A DNA stretch of 64,000 bases. Source: Chitinophaga sp. H8 (GTDB lineage: Bacteria > Bacteroidota > Bacteroidia > Chitinophagales > Chitinophagaceae). Every line of letters starts with the position of its first letter. Within the stretch, counting starts at the first letter, position 1. Positions 18,440 through 28,238 of the stretch are shown here, one piece after another. Position numbers and translations under genes: made by a program. The notes below the pieces were generated by a model. It was not told where the DNA came from, made no database searches, and saw nothing but the letters and a program-made list of their open reading frames with translations. Location of the stretch: assembly GCF_040567655.1 (NCBI RefSeq), contig NZ_JBEXAC010000001.1, positions 992,001 to 1,056,000 of the forward strand, in the 5' to 3' direction.

Positions 18440-18539
18440 TGAAAAAAACCAGGCGCGGTTGCAACGCGCCCGGTGGTTCTATGCCTGGATTAATCTATTC
18501 AATCATTGGAGTGAATGAAACCTTAACAATTAAACCAAG
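18440..18539 (-). ncRNA. Predicted antisense sRNA upstream of susC (locus 1)
   Basis: On the minus strand, TTG (18572-18574), a 19-nt spacer and TAATTTTG (18545-18552) form a consensus Bacteroidota promoter overlapping the susC start codon. About 70 nt downstream on that strand is a hairpin (18449-18457 with 18465-18473, one mismatch, 7-nt loop) followed by seven U. A transcript of about 97 nt antisense to the susC leader is predicted. Antisense RNAs between anti-sigma and susC genes are known from Bacteroides (DonS class). It shares a core, ATTGAATAG...CCAGGC, with the one at 41516-41624. Ends are estimated. Confidence 0.65.
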
Positions 18540-18544
18540 CTGAT

Positions 18545-18575
18545 CAAAATTATGAATTTAAAACTAAAGGCCAAA
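18545..18575 (-). promoter_or_regulatory. Antisense promoter overlapping susC start
   Basis: Minus strand reads TTTG, 19 nt, TAATTTTG, a full match to the Bacteroidota housekeeping promoter. The last base of the element is opposite 18545. It would drive the antisense RNA predicted at 18440-18539. Confidence 0.65.
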
Positions 18576-21500
18576 GTTGGCCTATGGGTGTGCTGCCTGC
18601 CCGCTAAAATTCCGCTGTTTATGAAATTGACGCTAGTCCTGTTACTTACAGCCATGCTCCACGTTACTGCGGGCGTTCATGCCCAGAAAGTAACGCTGAA
18701 CAAGAAAAATGCCACGCTCCTGGAGGTGCTCAGAGCCATCCGGAAGCAAACAGGCGCTCATTTTGTGGGCGACCGGCAAATGCTGCAAAGTACAGGCGGT
18801 ATCAATATCAATATTAATAATAGCTCCCTGGATGCTGCTTTGGGGGCTTGCCTCGATGATCTCCCTTTTTCCTATACCATTATTGATAAGACTATTGTTA
18901 TTAAAGAAAAAGAATCCCCCATCGTTCCCGTTATCAACGCACCAGTGGCGGATACCAGTATTACTATTACGGGAAAAGTGTCAGATTCGCTGGGAACGGC
19001 ATTACCCGGCGTATCTGTTATATTAAAATCTGATCCCAAAAAAGGGGTGCAAACAGATGCTAACGGACGGTATACGTTTAAAGTACCTTCTAAAGGAGGA
19101 ATACTCGTATTTAGCTTTATTGGCTATGAGAAAAAAGAAGTGCCGTTGGATGGTAAAAATGTAAAGAATGTGGTGTTGTCTTCTTCAGATAGCCAACTGG
19201 GAGAAGTGGCGGTAGTGGCCTTCGGCACCCAAAAGAAAACCAGCATGGTAGGATCTGTTACTACCATCAATCCTAAAGAACTGAAAGGCCCCACCAGTAA
19301 TATGACCACCATGCTGGCCGGAAGAATATCGGGTGTAATTGCATACCAGCGCAGTGGTGAACCCGGAAAAGACAACGCGGAGTTCTTTATCCGGGGGGTT
19401 ACCTCTTTTGGTACCGGTAAAGTGAACCCACTCATCCTGATCGATGGGATGGAAAGTTCCACAGCAGATCTTGCCCGGATTCAGCCCGATGATGTGGCCG
19501 GGTTTTCTATCCTGAAAGATGCCACTGCATCCTCTTTATATGGGGCCAGAGGCGCAAACGGGGTAGTGCTGGTGTCTACTAAATCAGGTACCAAAGGGAA
19601 AACGAAATTCACATTCCGCGTGGAAAATTCGATGTCTTCCAATACCAGGAACTTTAAACTGGCAGATAATATTACTTATATGAATCTGGCCAATGAGGCA
19701 TCCATTACACGGGATCCATTAGTTCCGGTGCCCTATCCTCAAAGTAAAATTGACCGCACTGCTGCGGGGGCTGATCCGTTATTATATCCTGATAATAACT
19801 GGATGAAATTGATGTTCAAGGAAAATACTTCCAACCAGCGCTTTAACCTGAACCTGAATGGGGGAAATGACCGCGCGCAATACTACATTGCTGGTACCTA
19901 CAATATTGATAATGGTATCTTGAAAACCATTTCAGGGAGCAATTTTAATAGTAATGTGAGGTCCAATAATTACGAGATTCGCTCTAACGTAAATATTAAA
20001 CTCACCCCCACTACAGATGCAGTGATAAGAACTTCCGGACGCTTCAGCGATTATAATGGCCCTATCGGTGGTGGTGGAAACGTATTCAAACAGGTGATGT
20101 GGTCCAACCCTGTTGCATTCCCGATTCTTTTCCCTCAAAATATGTTACCGGATGTAAAACATCCATTGTTTGGTAATGCCCGTAAAAATACAGGGCTGTA
20201 TTCCAACCCTTTTGCAAATGTAGTGTCGGGTTTTCAGCAGGAAAGTAATTCTACACTGATTGCCCAAATTGAGTTAAAGCAGGACCTGAAGTTTTTTACA
20301 CCAGGCTTGAGCGCGAGGTTAATGACTTATACTAAGCGCTATTCTTCTTTCGATATGAGCCGTAAATACAATCCGTTTTTCTATGCAGTAAGTGTAGATC
20401 CGGAGGAAGGTGCCAGAGGGCTTTCTTTGTTGAATGAAGGAAGTGCTACAGAATATCTGGGTTTTTACCCGGGTGATAAGTCGCTGAATACATATACCTA
20501 TTTGGAAGCTGCTGTAAATTATAACAAGGTCATTAAGGAAAAGCATGAAATTACCGGAATGCTGATTACTATTATGAGCAACAGTATCAATCCCAATGTA
20601 CGCGATTTGCAAAGCTCTCTGCCACATCGTAACCAAGGGGTTTCAGGCCGGTTGACGTACAACTTTCAAAGCCGTTATATGGCAGAATTTAATTTTGGCT
20701 ATAACGGATCCGAACGCTTTCATACCACCCACCGGTATGGTTTTTTCCCTTCCATCGGAGCCGCATGGAATATTAGTAAGGAGCAGTTCTGGGAACCAGT
20801 AAAGAATACCATATCCAATTTGAAAATGAGAGGTACCTATGGCTTGGTGGGTAATGATCAGATTGGTAATGATTGGGATCGCTTTTTCTATCTGTCAAAC
20901 GTTAATATGTCAGATTGGGGAAAAGCCTACACTTTTGGTGAAAACTTTAACCAGCGTAAACCGGGGATTAGTGTAAGCCGGTATGAAAATAAAGACATTA
21001 CCTGGGAAAAGGCATACAAAGCCAACGTAGGATTGGAAATAGGGTTGTTTAATGATGTGAATATTGAAGTAGACATCTTTAAGGAACGCAGAACCAATAT
21101 TCTGATGACCAGGAACTTTGTTCCTACTACAATGGGGTTGTCTGCTCCTATACAGGCTAATGTAGGGATAGCAGAAGGAAAGGGAATGGATATGTCACTT
21201 GATTACAAAAAGTCATTCAATAAAGATGTATGGCTGACCGTTCGTGGTAATTTTACCTATGCTACCAGTAAGGTAATTGCCAAAGAGGAACCGGATTATC
21301 CAGCACACCTGCGCTATTTATCTGGTTTGGGCCTATCTGTTTCACAGATAACAGGACTTATTGCAGAACGTTATTTTATAGATGAACATGAAGTCGCCAA
21401 CTCGCCAAAACAAAATTACGGCAAATACATGGCGGGGGATATCAAATACCGGGACATGAATGGGGATGGACAAATCACCGATCAGGATAAAGTACCAATC

Positions 21501-21992
21501 GGTTATCCTCTCATGCCCGAAATTATATATGGATTTGGTTTCTCCTTTGGATTCCATGCATTTGATATCAGTGCGTTTTTCCAGGGTAGTGCACGCTCTT
21601 CTCTGTTCATCAGCCCGGGCGAAATCACACCATTTATCAATGAAAATGGATTACTGAATGTGGTTGCTAACGATCACTGGTCAGAAAATAACCGTGACCT
21701 CTATGCTTTTTGGCCCCGCTTGTCTGCACAGCCTGTTGAAAATAACCTGAAAACTTCTACCTGGTGGATGCGTGATGGTGCTTTTCTCCGCCTGAAAACA
21801 TTAGAACTGGGATACAATATGCCTGTCAGACAAATGGAAAAATTACGTTTAACTACCTGCCGTATTTATCTGAGCGGTATGAATCTTTTTGCTATCAGCA
21901 AGTTCAAAATGTGGGATGTGGAAATGGGAGGTAACGGATTGAATTACCCTGTTCAGCGTGTCATCAATGCAGGGATCAGCCTTGGGTTTTAA
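18552..21992 (+). CDS. susC: SusC/RagA TonB-dependent transporter with STN domain
   Basis: A 1146-residue outer-membrane importer. Signal segment to about 45 (GVHAQ), STN transducer domain (about 48-112, TLLEVLRAIRKQTGAHF), carboxypeptidase-like domain (about 140-220), plug with VVAFGTQKKTSMVGS, PLILIDGMESS and LYGARGANGVVLVSTK, then a 22-strand barrel ending ...RVINAGISLGF. The STN domain fits signalling to the FecR upstream. It pairs with the SusD lipoprotein 28 nt downstream. Substrate unknown; the locus has no recognisable glycosidase. Confidence 0.96.
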   Translation: MNLKLKAKVGLWVCCLPAKIPLFMKLTLVLLLTAMLHVTAGVHAQKVTLNKKNATLLEVLRAIRKQTGAHFVGDRQMLQSTGGINININNSSLDAALGACLDDLPFSYTIIDKTIVIKEKESPIVPVINAPVADTSITITGKVSDSLGTALPGVSVILKSDPKKGVQTDANGRYTFKVPSKGGILVFSFIGYEKKEVPLDGKNVKNVVLSSSDSQLGEVAVVAFGTQKKTSMVGSVTTINPKELKGPTSNMTTMLAGRISGVIAYQRSGEPGKDNAEFFIRGVTSFGTGKVNPLILIDGMESSTADLARIQPDDVAGFSILKDATASSLYGARGANGVVLVSTKSGTKGKTKFTFRVENSMSSNTRNFKLADNITYMNLANEASITRDPLVPVPYPQSKIDRTAAGADPLLYPDNNWMKLMFKENTSNQRFNLNLNGGNDRAQYYIAGTYNIDNGILKTISGSNFNSNVRSNNYEIRSNVNIKLTPTTDAVIRTSGRFSDYNGPIGGGGNVFKQVMWSNPVAFPILFPQNMLPDVKHPLFGNARKNTGLYSNPFANVVSGFQQESNSTLIAQIELKQDLKFFTPGLSARLMTYTKRYSSFDMSRKYNPFFYAVSVDPEEGARGLSLLNEGSATEYLGFYPGDKSLNTYTYLEAAVNYNKVIKEKHEITGMLITIMSNSINPNVRDLQSSLPHRNQGVSGRLTYNFQSRYMAEFNFGYNGSERFHTTHRYGFFPSIGAAWNISKEQFWEPVKNTISNLKMRGTYGLVGNDQIGNDWDRFFYLSNVNMSDWGKAYTFGENFNQRKPGISVSRYENKDITWEKAYKANVGLEIGLFNDVNIEVDIFKERRTNILMTRNFVPTTMGLSAPIQANVGIAEGKGMDMSLDYKKSFNKDVWLTVRGNFTYATSKVIAKEEPDYPAHLRYLSGLGLSVSQITGLIAERYFIDEHEVANSPKQNYGKYMAGDIKYRDMNGDGQITDQDKVPIGYPLMPEIIYGFGFSFGFHAFDISAFFQGSARSSLFISPGEITPFINENGLLNVVANDHWSENNRDLYAFWPRLSAQPVENNLKTSTWWMRDGAFLRLKTLELGYNMPVRQMEKLRLTTCRIYLSGMNLFAISKFKMWDVEMGGNGLNYPVQRVINAGISLGF

Positions 21993-22020
21993 TTTGTATT
22001 AACGATTAATCGATGTTGAA

Positions 22021-23997
22021 ATGAAATATACCTTTTTAAACAATATGCGGTGGCTGGGGAAATGCAGAAGAGGAATGGGAGCCCTGATCGCGACGGCTTT
22101 TTTACTTACAGGTGCTGCCTCGTGTAAAAAGAGTTTCCTGGATATTGTACCGGATAATATACCTACTATTGATAATGCATTCTCCAACAGAGTGGAAGCA
22201 GAAAAATTTTTATATACCTGCTACTCCTACCTGCCTACTATGGGGCCTGTATCCAATATTCTTTTTATTGGATCTGATGATATGTGGACCTATTATTTTA
22301 ATAATTATTCCTATCAGTCGCCCTGGAAAATCGCATTGGGAGAACAGAATATTGTAAACCCCTATGTGAATTTCTGGGACGGAGACAACCATGGAAGACC
22401 ATTCTTCCGGGCTATCCGGGATTGTAATATTTTCCTGGAAAATATGAAGACAGGAGAGGGATACAAACGTATTACCGACTTGAGTCCTGATATGCAAAAA
22501 AGGTGGATAGGTGAAGCCCTGTTTCTCAAAGCATACTACCATTTTTACCTGTTACGGATGTATGGACCTATTCCGATTACAGATAAAAATCTCCCTATTT
22601 CCGCTAGTCCGGAAGAGGTAAAAGTAAAGCGCGATCCGTTTGATAAGGTGGTAGATTATATCTCCGGCCAGCTGGATGAGGCTGCTGCATTATTGCCGGA
22701 TGATGTGCCCAAAAGAAATACAGAACTGGGAAGAGTAACGAAGCCAGCGGCATTGATGCTGAAGGCCAGGCTGCTCGTAATGGCCGCCAGCCCTTTGTTC
22801 AATGGGAATTCTGATTATGCTGGTTTTAAGGATAAAGATGGACAGTTATTGTTTAATCCTTCTTTTGAACAACAAAAATGGGAAAAAGCTGCTGCCGCCT
22901 GTAATGATGCATTGGAAGTGACTGAAAGAGCAGGTATTAAACTACATGAATTTGTAGACGCATTTGCCGCGATTTCTCCTGCTACTGCCATTCAATTGAG
23001 CATTCGGGGCAGCGTCACGGAAAAGTGGAATTCGGAGTTGATATGGGGAATTCCGGGGGATGAGGCTGGCGATAACCTGACCCTGCAACAGTACATGATG
23101 GCCGACCGGATCGACCCAAATAATTCAAAAGCAACTTATTGGGGTTCCTATCTGGCTCCCACACTCAGGATGGCGGAAACATTCTATAGTGAAAATGGGG
23201 TGCCTATTAATGAAGATAAATCCTGGGATTATGCCCGCAGGTTTGATCTGCGCACAGCTACGCACGAAGAACGCTTAAATGTAAAAGAAGGTTATACTAC
23301 CGCGAGACTGCACTTTAACCGTGAAAACAGGTTCTATGCCAGTATGGCTTTTGATGGTGCGGTATGGTATCTGAATAGCTCCCCGGGTAAATCGGATGAA
23401 AATGGATTCTATATACAAGCCAAAATGGGTCAGCCACAAGGGAAGCAAAGAGATGAATTTTACTCTGCAACGGGATACTGGGCTAAAAAACTTGTTAACT
23501 GGAAGTTTGAACAAACATCGGACGGCTGGAGTACAGAAAGATATCCCTGGCCGGAAATGCGCCTGGCAGATCTTTATCTGTTGTATGCTGAGTCATTGAA
23601 TGAAATAGGAAGGGGCAATGATGCTATTGAATGGCTGGACCGTGTCCGTAAAAGAGCAGGTCTGAAAGGAGTGAAAGCTTCCTGGAGCGCTTACTCCAAT
23701 CGCCCGCAGAAGTTTAGCAACAAAGAGGGTCTGCGGGAAATTATCCGGCAGGAAAGACAGATCGAATTGGCTTTTGAAGGTTCCAGACTCTGGGATCTGC
23801 GCCGCTGGAAAGAAGCCGTAGTGTTGCAAAACAGACCGGTGCAGGGATGGGATGTATTTCAGCGACTGACCACAGAATATTATCGTCCCAGAACATTGTT
23901 CAACCAAACTTTTGTGGCCCCAAGGGATTATCTCTGGCCATTAAAAGAATATGATCTCACCATTAATCCTAACCTGGTGCAAAATCCCGGATGGTAA
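22021..23997 (+). CDS. susD: SusD/RagB nutrient-binding lipoprotein
   Basis: A 658-residue surface lipoprotein (Cys in LTGAASCKKSFLDI, with a lysine-containing +2 region as in surface-exported lipoproteins). TPR-like helices include RWIGEALFLKAYYHFYLLRMYG, and the C-terminal signature is MRLADLYLLYAESLNEIG...IIRQERQIELAFEGSRLWDLRRWK, ending in NPNLVQNPGW. It forms the lid of the SusC transporter encoded just upstream. Confidence 0.96.
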   Translation: MKYTFLNNMRWLGKCRRGMGALIATAFLLTGAASCKKSFLDIVPDNIPTIDNAFSNRVEAEKFLYTCYSYLPTMGPVSNILFIGSDDMWTYYFNNYSYQSPWKIALGEQNIVNPYVNFWDGDNHGRPFFRAIRDCNIFLENMKTGEGYKRITDLSPDMQKRWIGEALFLKAYYHFYLLRMYGPIPITDKNLPISASPEEVKVKRDPFDKVVDYISGQLDEAAALLPDDVPKRNTELGRVTKPAALMLKARLLVMAASPLFNGNSDYAGFKDKDGQLLFNPSFEQQKWEKAAAACNDALEVTERAGIKLHEFVDAFAAISPATAIQLSIRGSVTEKWNSELIWGIPGDEAGDNLTLQQYMMADRIDPNNSKATYWGSYLAPTLRMAETFYSENGVPINEDKSWDYARRFDLRTATHEERLNVKEGYTTARLHFNRENRFYASMAFDGAVWYLNSSPGKSDENGFYIQAKMGQPQGKQRDEFYSATGYWAKKLVNWKFEQTSDGWSTERYPWPEMRLADLYLLYAESLNEIGRGNDAIEWLDRVRKRAGLKGVKASWSAYSNRPQKFSNKEGLREIIRQERQIELAFEGSRLWDLRRWKEAVVLQNRPVQGWDVFQRLTTEYYRPRTLFNQTFVAPRDYLWPLKEYDLTINPNLVQNPGW

Positions 23998-24025
23998 ATA
24001 ATTCTTTATCCTAATCATTACTATC

Positions 24026-25234
24026 ATGATGCGATATATAAAAACACTCTTCCTCTTCATTTTATTGGCAGCCGTTAATGCCTGCAAAGAAGATCATTTA
24101 CTTCCACTGGAAAATGATCCTACACCTCCGGGACAAATTCTTAATCCGGTGGTGCTGCCTATGCCAGGCGGTGCCAAAATAACTTATGCCTTGCCGGGCA
24201 GTGCTAATCTGCTATATGTGATGGCCGAGGTAAAAAACAAACGTGGCCAGCTGAGAGATTTTAAAGCGTCTTATTATACCAATAGCCTGGTAATTGATGG
24301 CCTGAGTGATACAGATCCGTATGAGGTAAAATTGTATTCTGTTAATAAAAGTGAAAAACGTTCCGAACCGGTGGTGGTAACTATCCATCCCATGGAACCA
24401 CCCTTTTCAAAGGTATTCAAGTCATTTGAATTAATGGGTGATTTTGGAGGGGTAAATCTGAAATTTGAAAATCCCGATCTGGCAGATCTGGTAATTGGCC
24501 TTTGCGGAGATTCCCTGGGGGTACCATTGCTGATCGATAATTATTATACCAACCTGAAATCGGGTAACTATACCTTTCGCGGACTGGCCGCCGAAAAGAG
24601 AAGGTTTGGCGTATTTATCAAGGATAAATTCGGGAATACTTCAGATACCACATTTGCAGAACTGACACCCCTATATGAAAAGATGCTGGATAAATCCAAA
24701 TTCAGAGAAGTAAGATTCCCGGGTGATGCACCTATCAATACTTCACAATGGAATATTGCACTGCGCAATATCTGGGATGGCAGATGGTCGTCAGACTTTA
24801 ACTACCCATATGATGGTAATGGCAACAACTGGCTAAACGTATCCACCGATGGTGCCTTTGATGGTACTCCCATGCATATTACCATGGACCTCGGTGTAAC
24901 CGTTCATATCAGCAGGTTCAGGTTAAACAACTATTATAAATACATCAATGTGGCGATGCGGAAATATGAAATCTGGGGTGCTGTAAATCCGCCTGCAGAT
25001 GGTAGCTGGAATGGATGGACCAAAATCCTTACTTACGAACAGATCAAACCGTCTGGCTTACCAGGTGAACAATACAATGACGCCGATGCTGTGGAATGGC
25101 TCAAGGGAGATCAGGCTAACTTCCCTCCGGGAATGCCCGAATTCAGGTATATCAGGATACGCTGCCTGGAAAACTGGAAAGGGGATGGTAACCTGTGTTT
25201 TTCTGAAATCACTTTCTGGGGAGATGCCCAATAG
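24026..25234 (+). CDS. DUF4959/DUF5000-type surface lipoprotein
   Basis: A 402-residue lipoprotein (Cys in LLAAVNAC) with an N-terminal fibronectin-like domain of DUF4959 type (PGQILNPVVLPMPGGAKITY), a middle DUF5126-like region and a C-terminal discoidin/galactose-binding-like domain of DUF5000 type (ITMDLGVTVHISRFRLNNYY, FRYIRIRCLENW). Such proteins follow SusCD in many loci as accessory glycan- or glycopeptide-binding surface proteins. It lies 28 nt after susD. An ATG one codon on is an equal start. Confidence 0.85.
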   Translation: MMRYIKTLFLFILLAAVNACKEDHLLPLENDPTPPGQILNPVVLPMPGGAKITYALPGSANLLYVMAEVKNKRGQLRDFKASYYTNSLVIDGLSDTDPYEVKLYSVNKSEKRSEPVVVTIHPMEPPFSKVFKSFELMGDFGGVNLKFENPDLADLVIGLCGDSLGVPLLIDNYYTNLKSGNYTFRGLAAEKRRFGVFIKDKFGNTSDTTFAELTPLYEKMLDKSKFREVRFPGDAPINTSQWNIALRNIWDGRWSSDFNYPYDGNGNNWLNVSTDGAFDGTPMHITMDLGVTVHISRFRLNNYYKYINVAMRKYEIWGAVNPPADGSWNGWTKILTYEQIKPSGLPGEQYNDADAVEWLKGDQANFPPGMPEFRYIRIRCLENWKGDGNLCFSEITFWGDAQ

Positions 25235-25264
25235 GCTTATAATGCTTAACACTAAAATTTTCCG

Positions 25265-26473
25265 ATGAAACAAATTGTAAATACCGTATACATATTTTTA
25301 GGACTGTTCCTCCTGGGTAATATTGTAGCCTGTACTAAAATGGATGACTACAAAAAATTTACAAACGGAAAAGAGATTTCCTATACAGGTAAGGTAGATT
25401 CTCTTAAACTCCACAGTGGTAATCAAAGAATAGAATTAAGTTGGCTTCTCATAGCGGATCCTAAAATAACAGGGGTTACTGTTTACTGGAATAATAACCG
25501 AGACTCTGTGGTGATCCCTGTAAAAAGATCAACCGGGATAGATACCATGAAATATACTTTCAACGATTTTGCGGAAGGTACCTATAACTTTGTCATCTAT
25601 ACCTGGAACAATGAAGGGAGCCGCTCTGTTCCTGCATATATCACGGGAAAGTCATATGGGCATCAGTATACAGGCTCCCTGTTAAATAGAGGAATGAATC
25701 ACGCCGAACTAATGCAGGACGGTAATGTGATCATTGATTGGGGGGTAAAGGAAGAAACGGTGATAGGCATGGAAGTAACTTATACCAACACTGGCGGGGA
25801 ACGGAAAAAAGTATTGACCCCGGCTACCAGTGTCCAAACAGTACTGGAACAGTTTAAGGGTGGTACCACTTTTGAATATCGTACCCTTTTCAAACCTGAT
25901 ACGCTGACCATTGATACATTTTATGCTCCGCTGGTAGTAAGAGGGGCAAAGGAAAATGTGACCAGTCAGTATTTAAAAAACTATAAACGTCCTTTTGAGC
26001 GTTCTGAATGGGATGGCAATCGCTGGGGTACTTTAAAAGATTGGGTGATCAATGATGCTGCAAAGAACCGCGGAGGAGGATATGGCGGCTATGATAATAT
26101 GGCTGGGGATGCTGCTTTCTGCTTTGAAAAATGGGACGGAGAAACCTCCATTGAAAACGGAAAGGCTTATCAAACAATTACCTTGCCTGCGGGCAACTAT
26201 GAATTCGGCTTTATTACCGCCGGAAATCCTAATGGTTACAAGATCGGAAGTAATCCCAGGTTCCTGGTAGCAGCATTGGGAAATACACTTCCCGATGTGG
26301 CCAATGTAACTGATGCATTAAGTTACACTTCTTTTGTAGATAAGGAAACTGCCTTCACGCAATTTACCCTGGATGCTCCCACACAAGTATCACTGGGGAT
26401 GATCATGACTTTCACCGATTGGGGAGCACAGGGTTTCCGTATACAGGATATCCAGCTATTTAAGTTGCCTTGA
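25265..26473 (+). CDS. DUF4998-type surface lipoprotein
   Basis: A 402-residue lipoprotein (Cys in LLGNIVACTKMDDYKKF). The N-terminal part shows DUF4998-like Ig/fibronectin repeats (VDSLKLHSGNQRIELSW, GTYNFVIYTWNNEG), and the C-terminal part (about 245-400) looks like a DUF5013 beta-sandwich with an aromatic, ligand-binding-type strand (FCFEKWDGETSIENGKAYQT). Co-occurrence with DUF4959 and SusCD is a known recurring set. No enzymatic motif. Probably binds the imported ligand at the cell surface. Confidence 0.8.
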   Translation: MKQIVNTVYIFLGLFLLGNIVACTKMDDYKKFTNGKEISYTGKVDSLKLHSGNQRIELSWLLIADPKITGVTVYWNNNRDSVVIPVKRSTGIDTMKYTFNDFAEGTYNFVIYTWNNEGSRSVPAYITGKSYGHQYTGSLLNRGMNHAELMQDGNVIIDWGVKEETVIGMEVTYTNTGGERKKVLTPATSVQTVLEQFKGGTTFEYRTLFKPDTLTIDTFYAPLVVRGAKENVTSQYLKNYKRPFERSEWDGNRWGTLKDWVINDAAKNRGGGYGGYDNMAGDAAFCFEKWDGETSIENGKAYQTITLPAGNYEFGFITAGNPNGYKIGSNPRFLVAALGNTLPDVANVTDALSYTSFVDKETAFTQFTLDAPTQVSLGMIMTFTDWGAQGFRIQDIQLFKLP

Positions 26474-26512
26474 TGCATAAAGCAGGTGATTATATTTTAA
26501 TAAAAGGAAATA

Positions 26513-27625
26513 ATGATGAAAAATAAATGGTACTACCTGGGGCTACTCCTGTTTACAGGAGTAGTATCCGGTACCACTGCCTGTAAAAGAGCGATTAATC
26601 AGAATAAACCGGAAGTATATACGCCACGTGAAGACACTACCACCTACATTTCTGATCTGGCTTTACTTTACCAGGGCGGCACACACCGCCTGCCCTGGTA
26701 CAAAGACCAGCTCCAGCCATATATTTACCGGAGTGAGACTCCCGGCAAAATAGACTGGTTGTTTGACGGGTTCCTGTTTATAGAGTTTAAAGATAACCTG
26801 GGGCATGAATATGCAGAAGGTTATGCAGAACGTCCGGCCGGAAAAGTGGAATGGGAATGGTTGCTGAACAGAAATTTTGAAAAGGACAAGGCGATTGCTG
26901 CATTGGATGGGGTGTTGGACAGCCTGGCCAGATTGAAGCAGATACCAGCCCGTAAACGTAAGGTAGTGCTTACGTTGCCGGAGCCAATTGTAGGCTTTAA
27001 GGATTGGGGAAGAATAAATCATTCCAGCCTTGATTTTGACTCTGCCAGCCACCGGCTGAATGCTTGTAAATGGTATATCGAAACAGCGCTGGAGAAATGG
27101 AAAACCGCTAACTTTAAACACCTGGAATTAATGGGTTTTTACTGGGTAGCAGAACATAACACAGGGGCTGCAGAAATATTACCGGAAGTATCCAGGTTTA
27201 TTCATCAAAAGGATAAACGTTTTTACTGGATTCCTTACTATGGTGCAGAAGGGGCAGGCCAGTGGAAAGAAATGGGTTTTGACATCGCTTACCAGCAGCC
27301 TAATTATTTCTTTAATACCATAACGCCTTACGATATCCTGACAGGGGCGCTTAATTTTGCAAAGAAGCATAAAATGGCGCTGGAAATGGAGTTCGACAGC
27401 AGGGTAGTAGACCAGCCCGAATTCCGTAGCCGGTACAGTGCTTATATCAGGGAGTTTCAAAACTATGGGGTGTGGGAAAACTTGCCCGTAGCTTATTACG
27501 AAGGAGGGTCCGGATGGCTGGATATGTTCCGGAGTAAAGATGTGGAGGTGAGAAAGTTGTACGATCAGCTGGCAGATATTATTATTAAACGACAGCATAG
27601 TACCGATGCCCGGTTAGTTAAATAG
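26513..27625 (+). CDS. DUF4855-type TIM-barrel-like lipoprotein
   Basis: A 370-residue lipoprotein (Cys in TTACKRAINQN) of the DUF4855 kind: LALLYQGGTHRLPWYKDQL, WLFDGFLFIEF, KVVLTLPEP, FKHLELMGFYWVAEH, FYWIPYYGAEGAGQWKE and ALEMEFDSRV. The run of strand-helix units with acidic and aromatic ends suggests a (beta/alpha)8 barrel related to glycoside hydrolases, with Glu in LELMGFYWVAEH and EMEFDSR as possible active-site acids. It may be the only enzyme of the locus; activity is unproven. Confidence 0.78.
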   Translation: MMKNKWYYLGLLLFTGVVSGTTACKRAINQNKPEVYTPREDTTTYISDLALLYQGGTHRLPWYKDQLQPYIYRSETPGKIDWLFDGFLFIEFKDNLGHEYAEGYAERPAGKVEWEWLLNRNFEKDKAIAALDGVLDSLARLKQIPARKRKVVLTLPEPIVGFKDWGRINHSSLDFDSASHRLNACKWYIETALEKWKTANFKHLELMGFYWVAEHNTGAAEILPEVSRFIHQKDKRFYWIPYYGAEGAGQWKEMGFDIAYQQPNYFFNTITPYDILTGALNFAKKHKMALEMEFDSRVVDQPEFRSRYSAYIREFQNYGVWENLPVAYYEGGSGWLDMFRSKDVEVRKLYDQLADIIIKRQHSTDARLVK

Positions 27626-27647
27626 AAAAATTACTGTAGCAAATTGT

Positions 27648-27682
27648 AAAGCCCCGGCAAGTAAATCTTCCGGGGCTTTTTT
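27648..27682 (+). terminator. Rho-independent terminator of SusCD locus 1
   Basis: AAAGCCCCGG (27648-27657) pairs with CCGGGGCTTT (27670-27679), followed by further T. Closes the operon from the SusC at 18552. Confidence 0.88.
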
Positions 27683-27702
27683 ATAGTATGGTCGGTGAAA
27701 TA

Positions 27703-28173
27703 TTATTCGCAGGCCCTGGTTTCCATGGGAACGGTATCAAATTTAAGTGCAGCATCATCACTGTTAAAAATCGGTGCGCCTTCCTTGCTGAAGTTGTCCG
27801 GAACACCTTCAAATACCTGATTGCCGGATAACCTGAATACAACGTTTCGGGTACTTTCCACACCTTCACTCATAAACTGGTAAGTAGCCCGGATAATGTT
27901 GTTTTTGATACTTCCTTTTATCTCACCTGTATTTTTGTCCTTCTCAAAGAAGTTGTAGGAAAGGTGACCGTTTACCAGGCTGTCGCTCACCACCAGCTGT
28001 AATAAAACAGTATCCTGGCCGATGGCTTTAATAAAGCAGGTCGTTGTGGCCGGAACCGTAGTCGTAGCAGTGGTTGTCACGGAGTCCGTTTCGCCGGATT
28101 GAGATGCTGTGGGCTGATTACAGCCAGTAGCCAGGCCACCAGCGAATAACAAAAACAGGGTGGATATTTTCAT
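27703..28173 (-). CDS. Small lipoprotein of unknown function
   Basis: A 156-residue lipoprotein (lipobox LATGCNQ) with a Thr/Ala-rich linker and a C-terminal beta-rich domain (CFIKAIGQDTVLLQLVVSDS, VNGHLSYNFFEKDKNTG). I have seen similar Bacteroidota lipoproteins without assigned function. The frame runs 11 codons further upstream to another ATG, but ATG 28173 (MKISTLFLLFAGG) gives a standard signal peptide. Confidence 0.7.
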   Translation of the reverse strand: MKISTLFLLFAGGLATGCNQPTASQSGETDSVTTTATTTVPATTTCFIKAIGQDTVLLQLVVSDSLVNGHLSYNFFEKDKNTGEIKGSIKNNIIRATYQFMSEGVESTRNVVFRLSGNQVFEGVPDNFSKEGAPIFNSDDAALKFDTVPMETRACE

Positions 28174-28238
28174 AATTTGGGTGTTGATTACCTGCAATTT
28201 AATCAATACACCACATTTATCATACCTCCTGTACCGTT

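Noticed and set aside
18447..18478. Plus-strand attenuator or terminator before susC locus 1
   Set aside because: The hairpin is not followed by U on the plus strand; the A-run on its 5' side instead gives a proper terminator on the minus strand.
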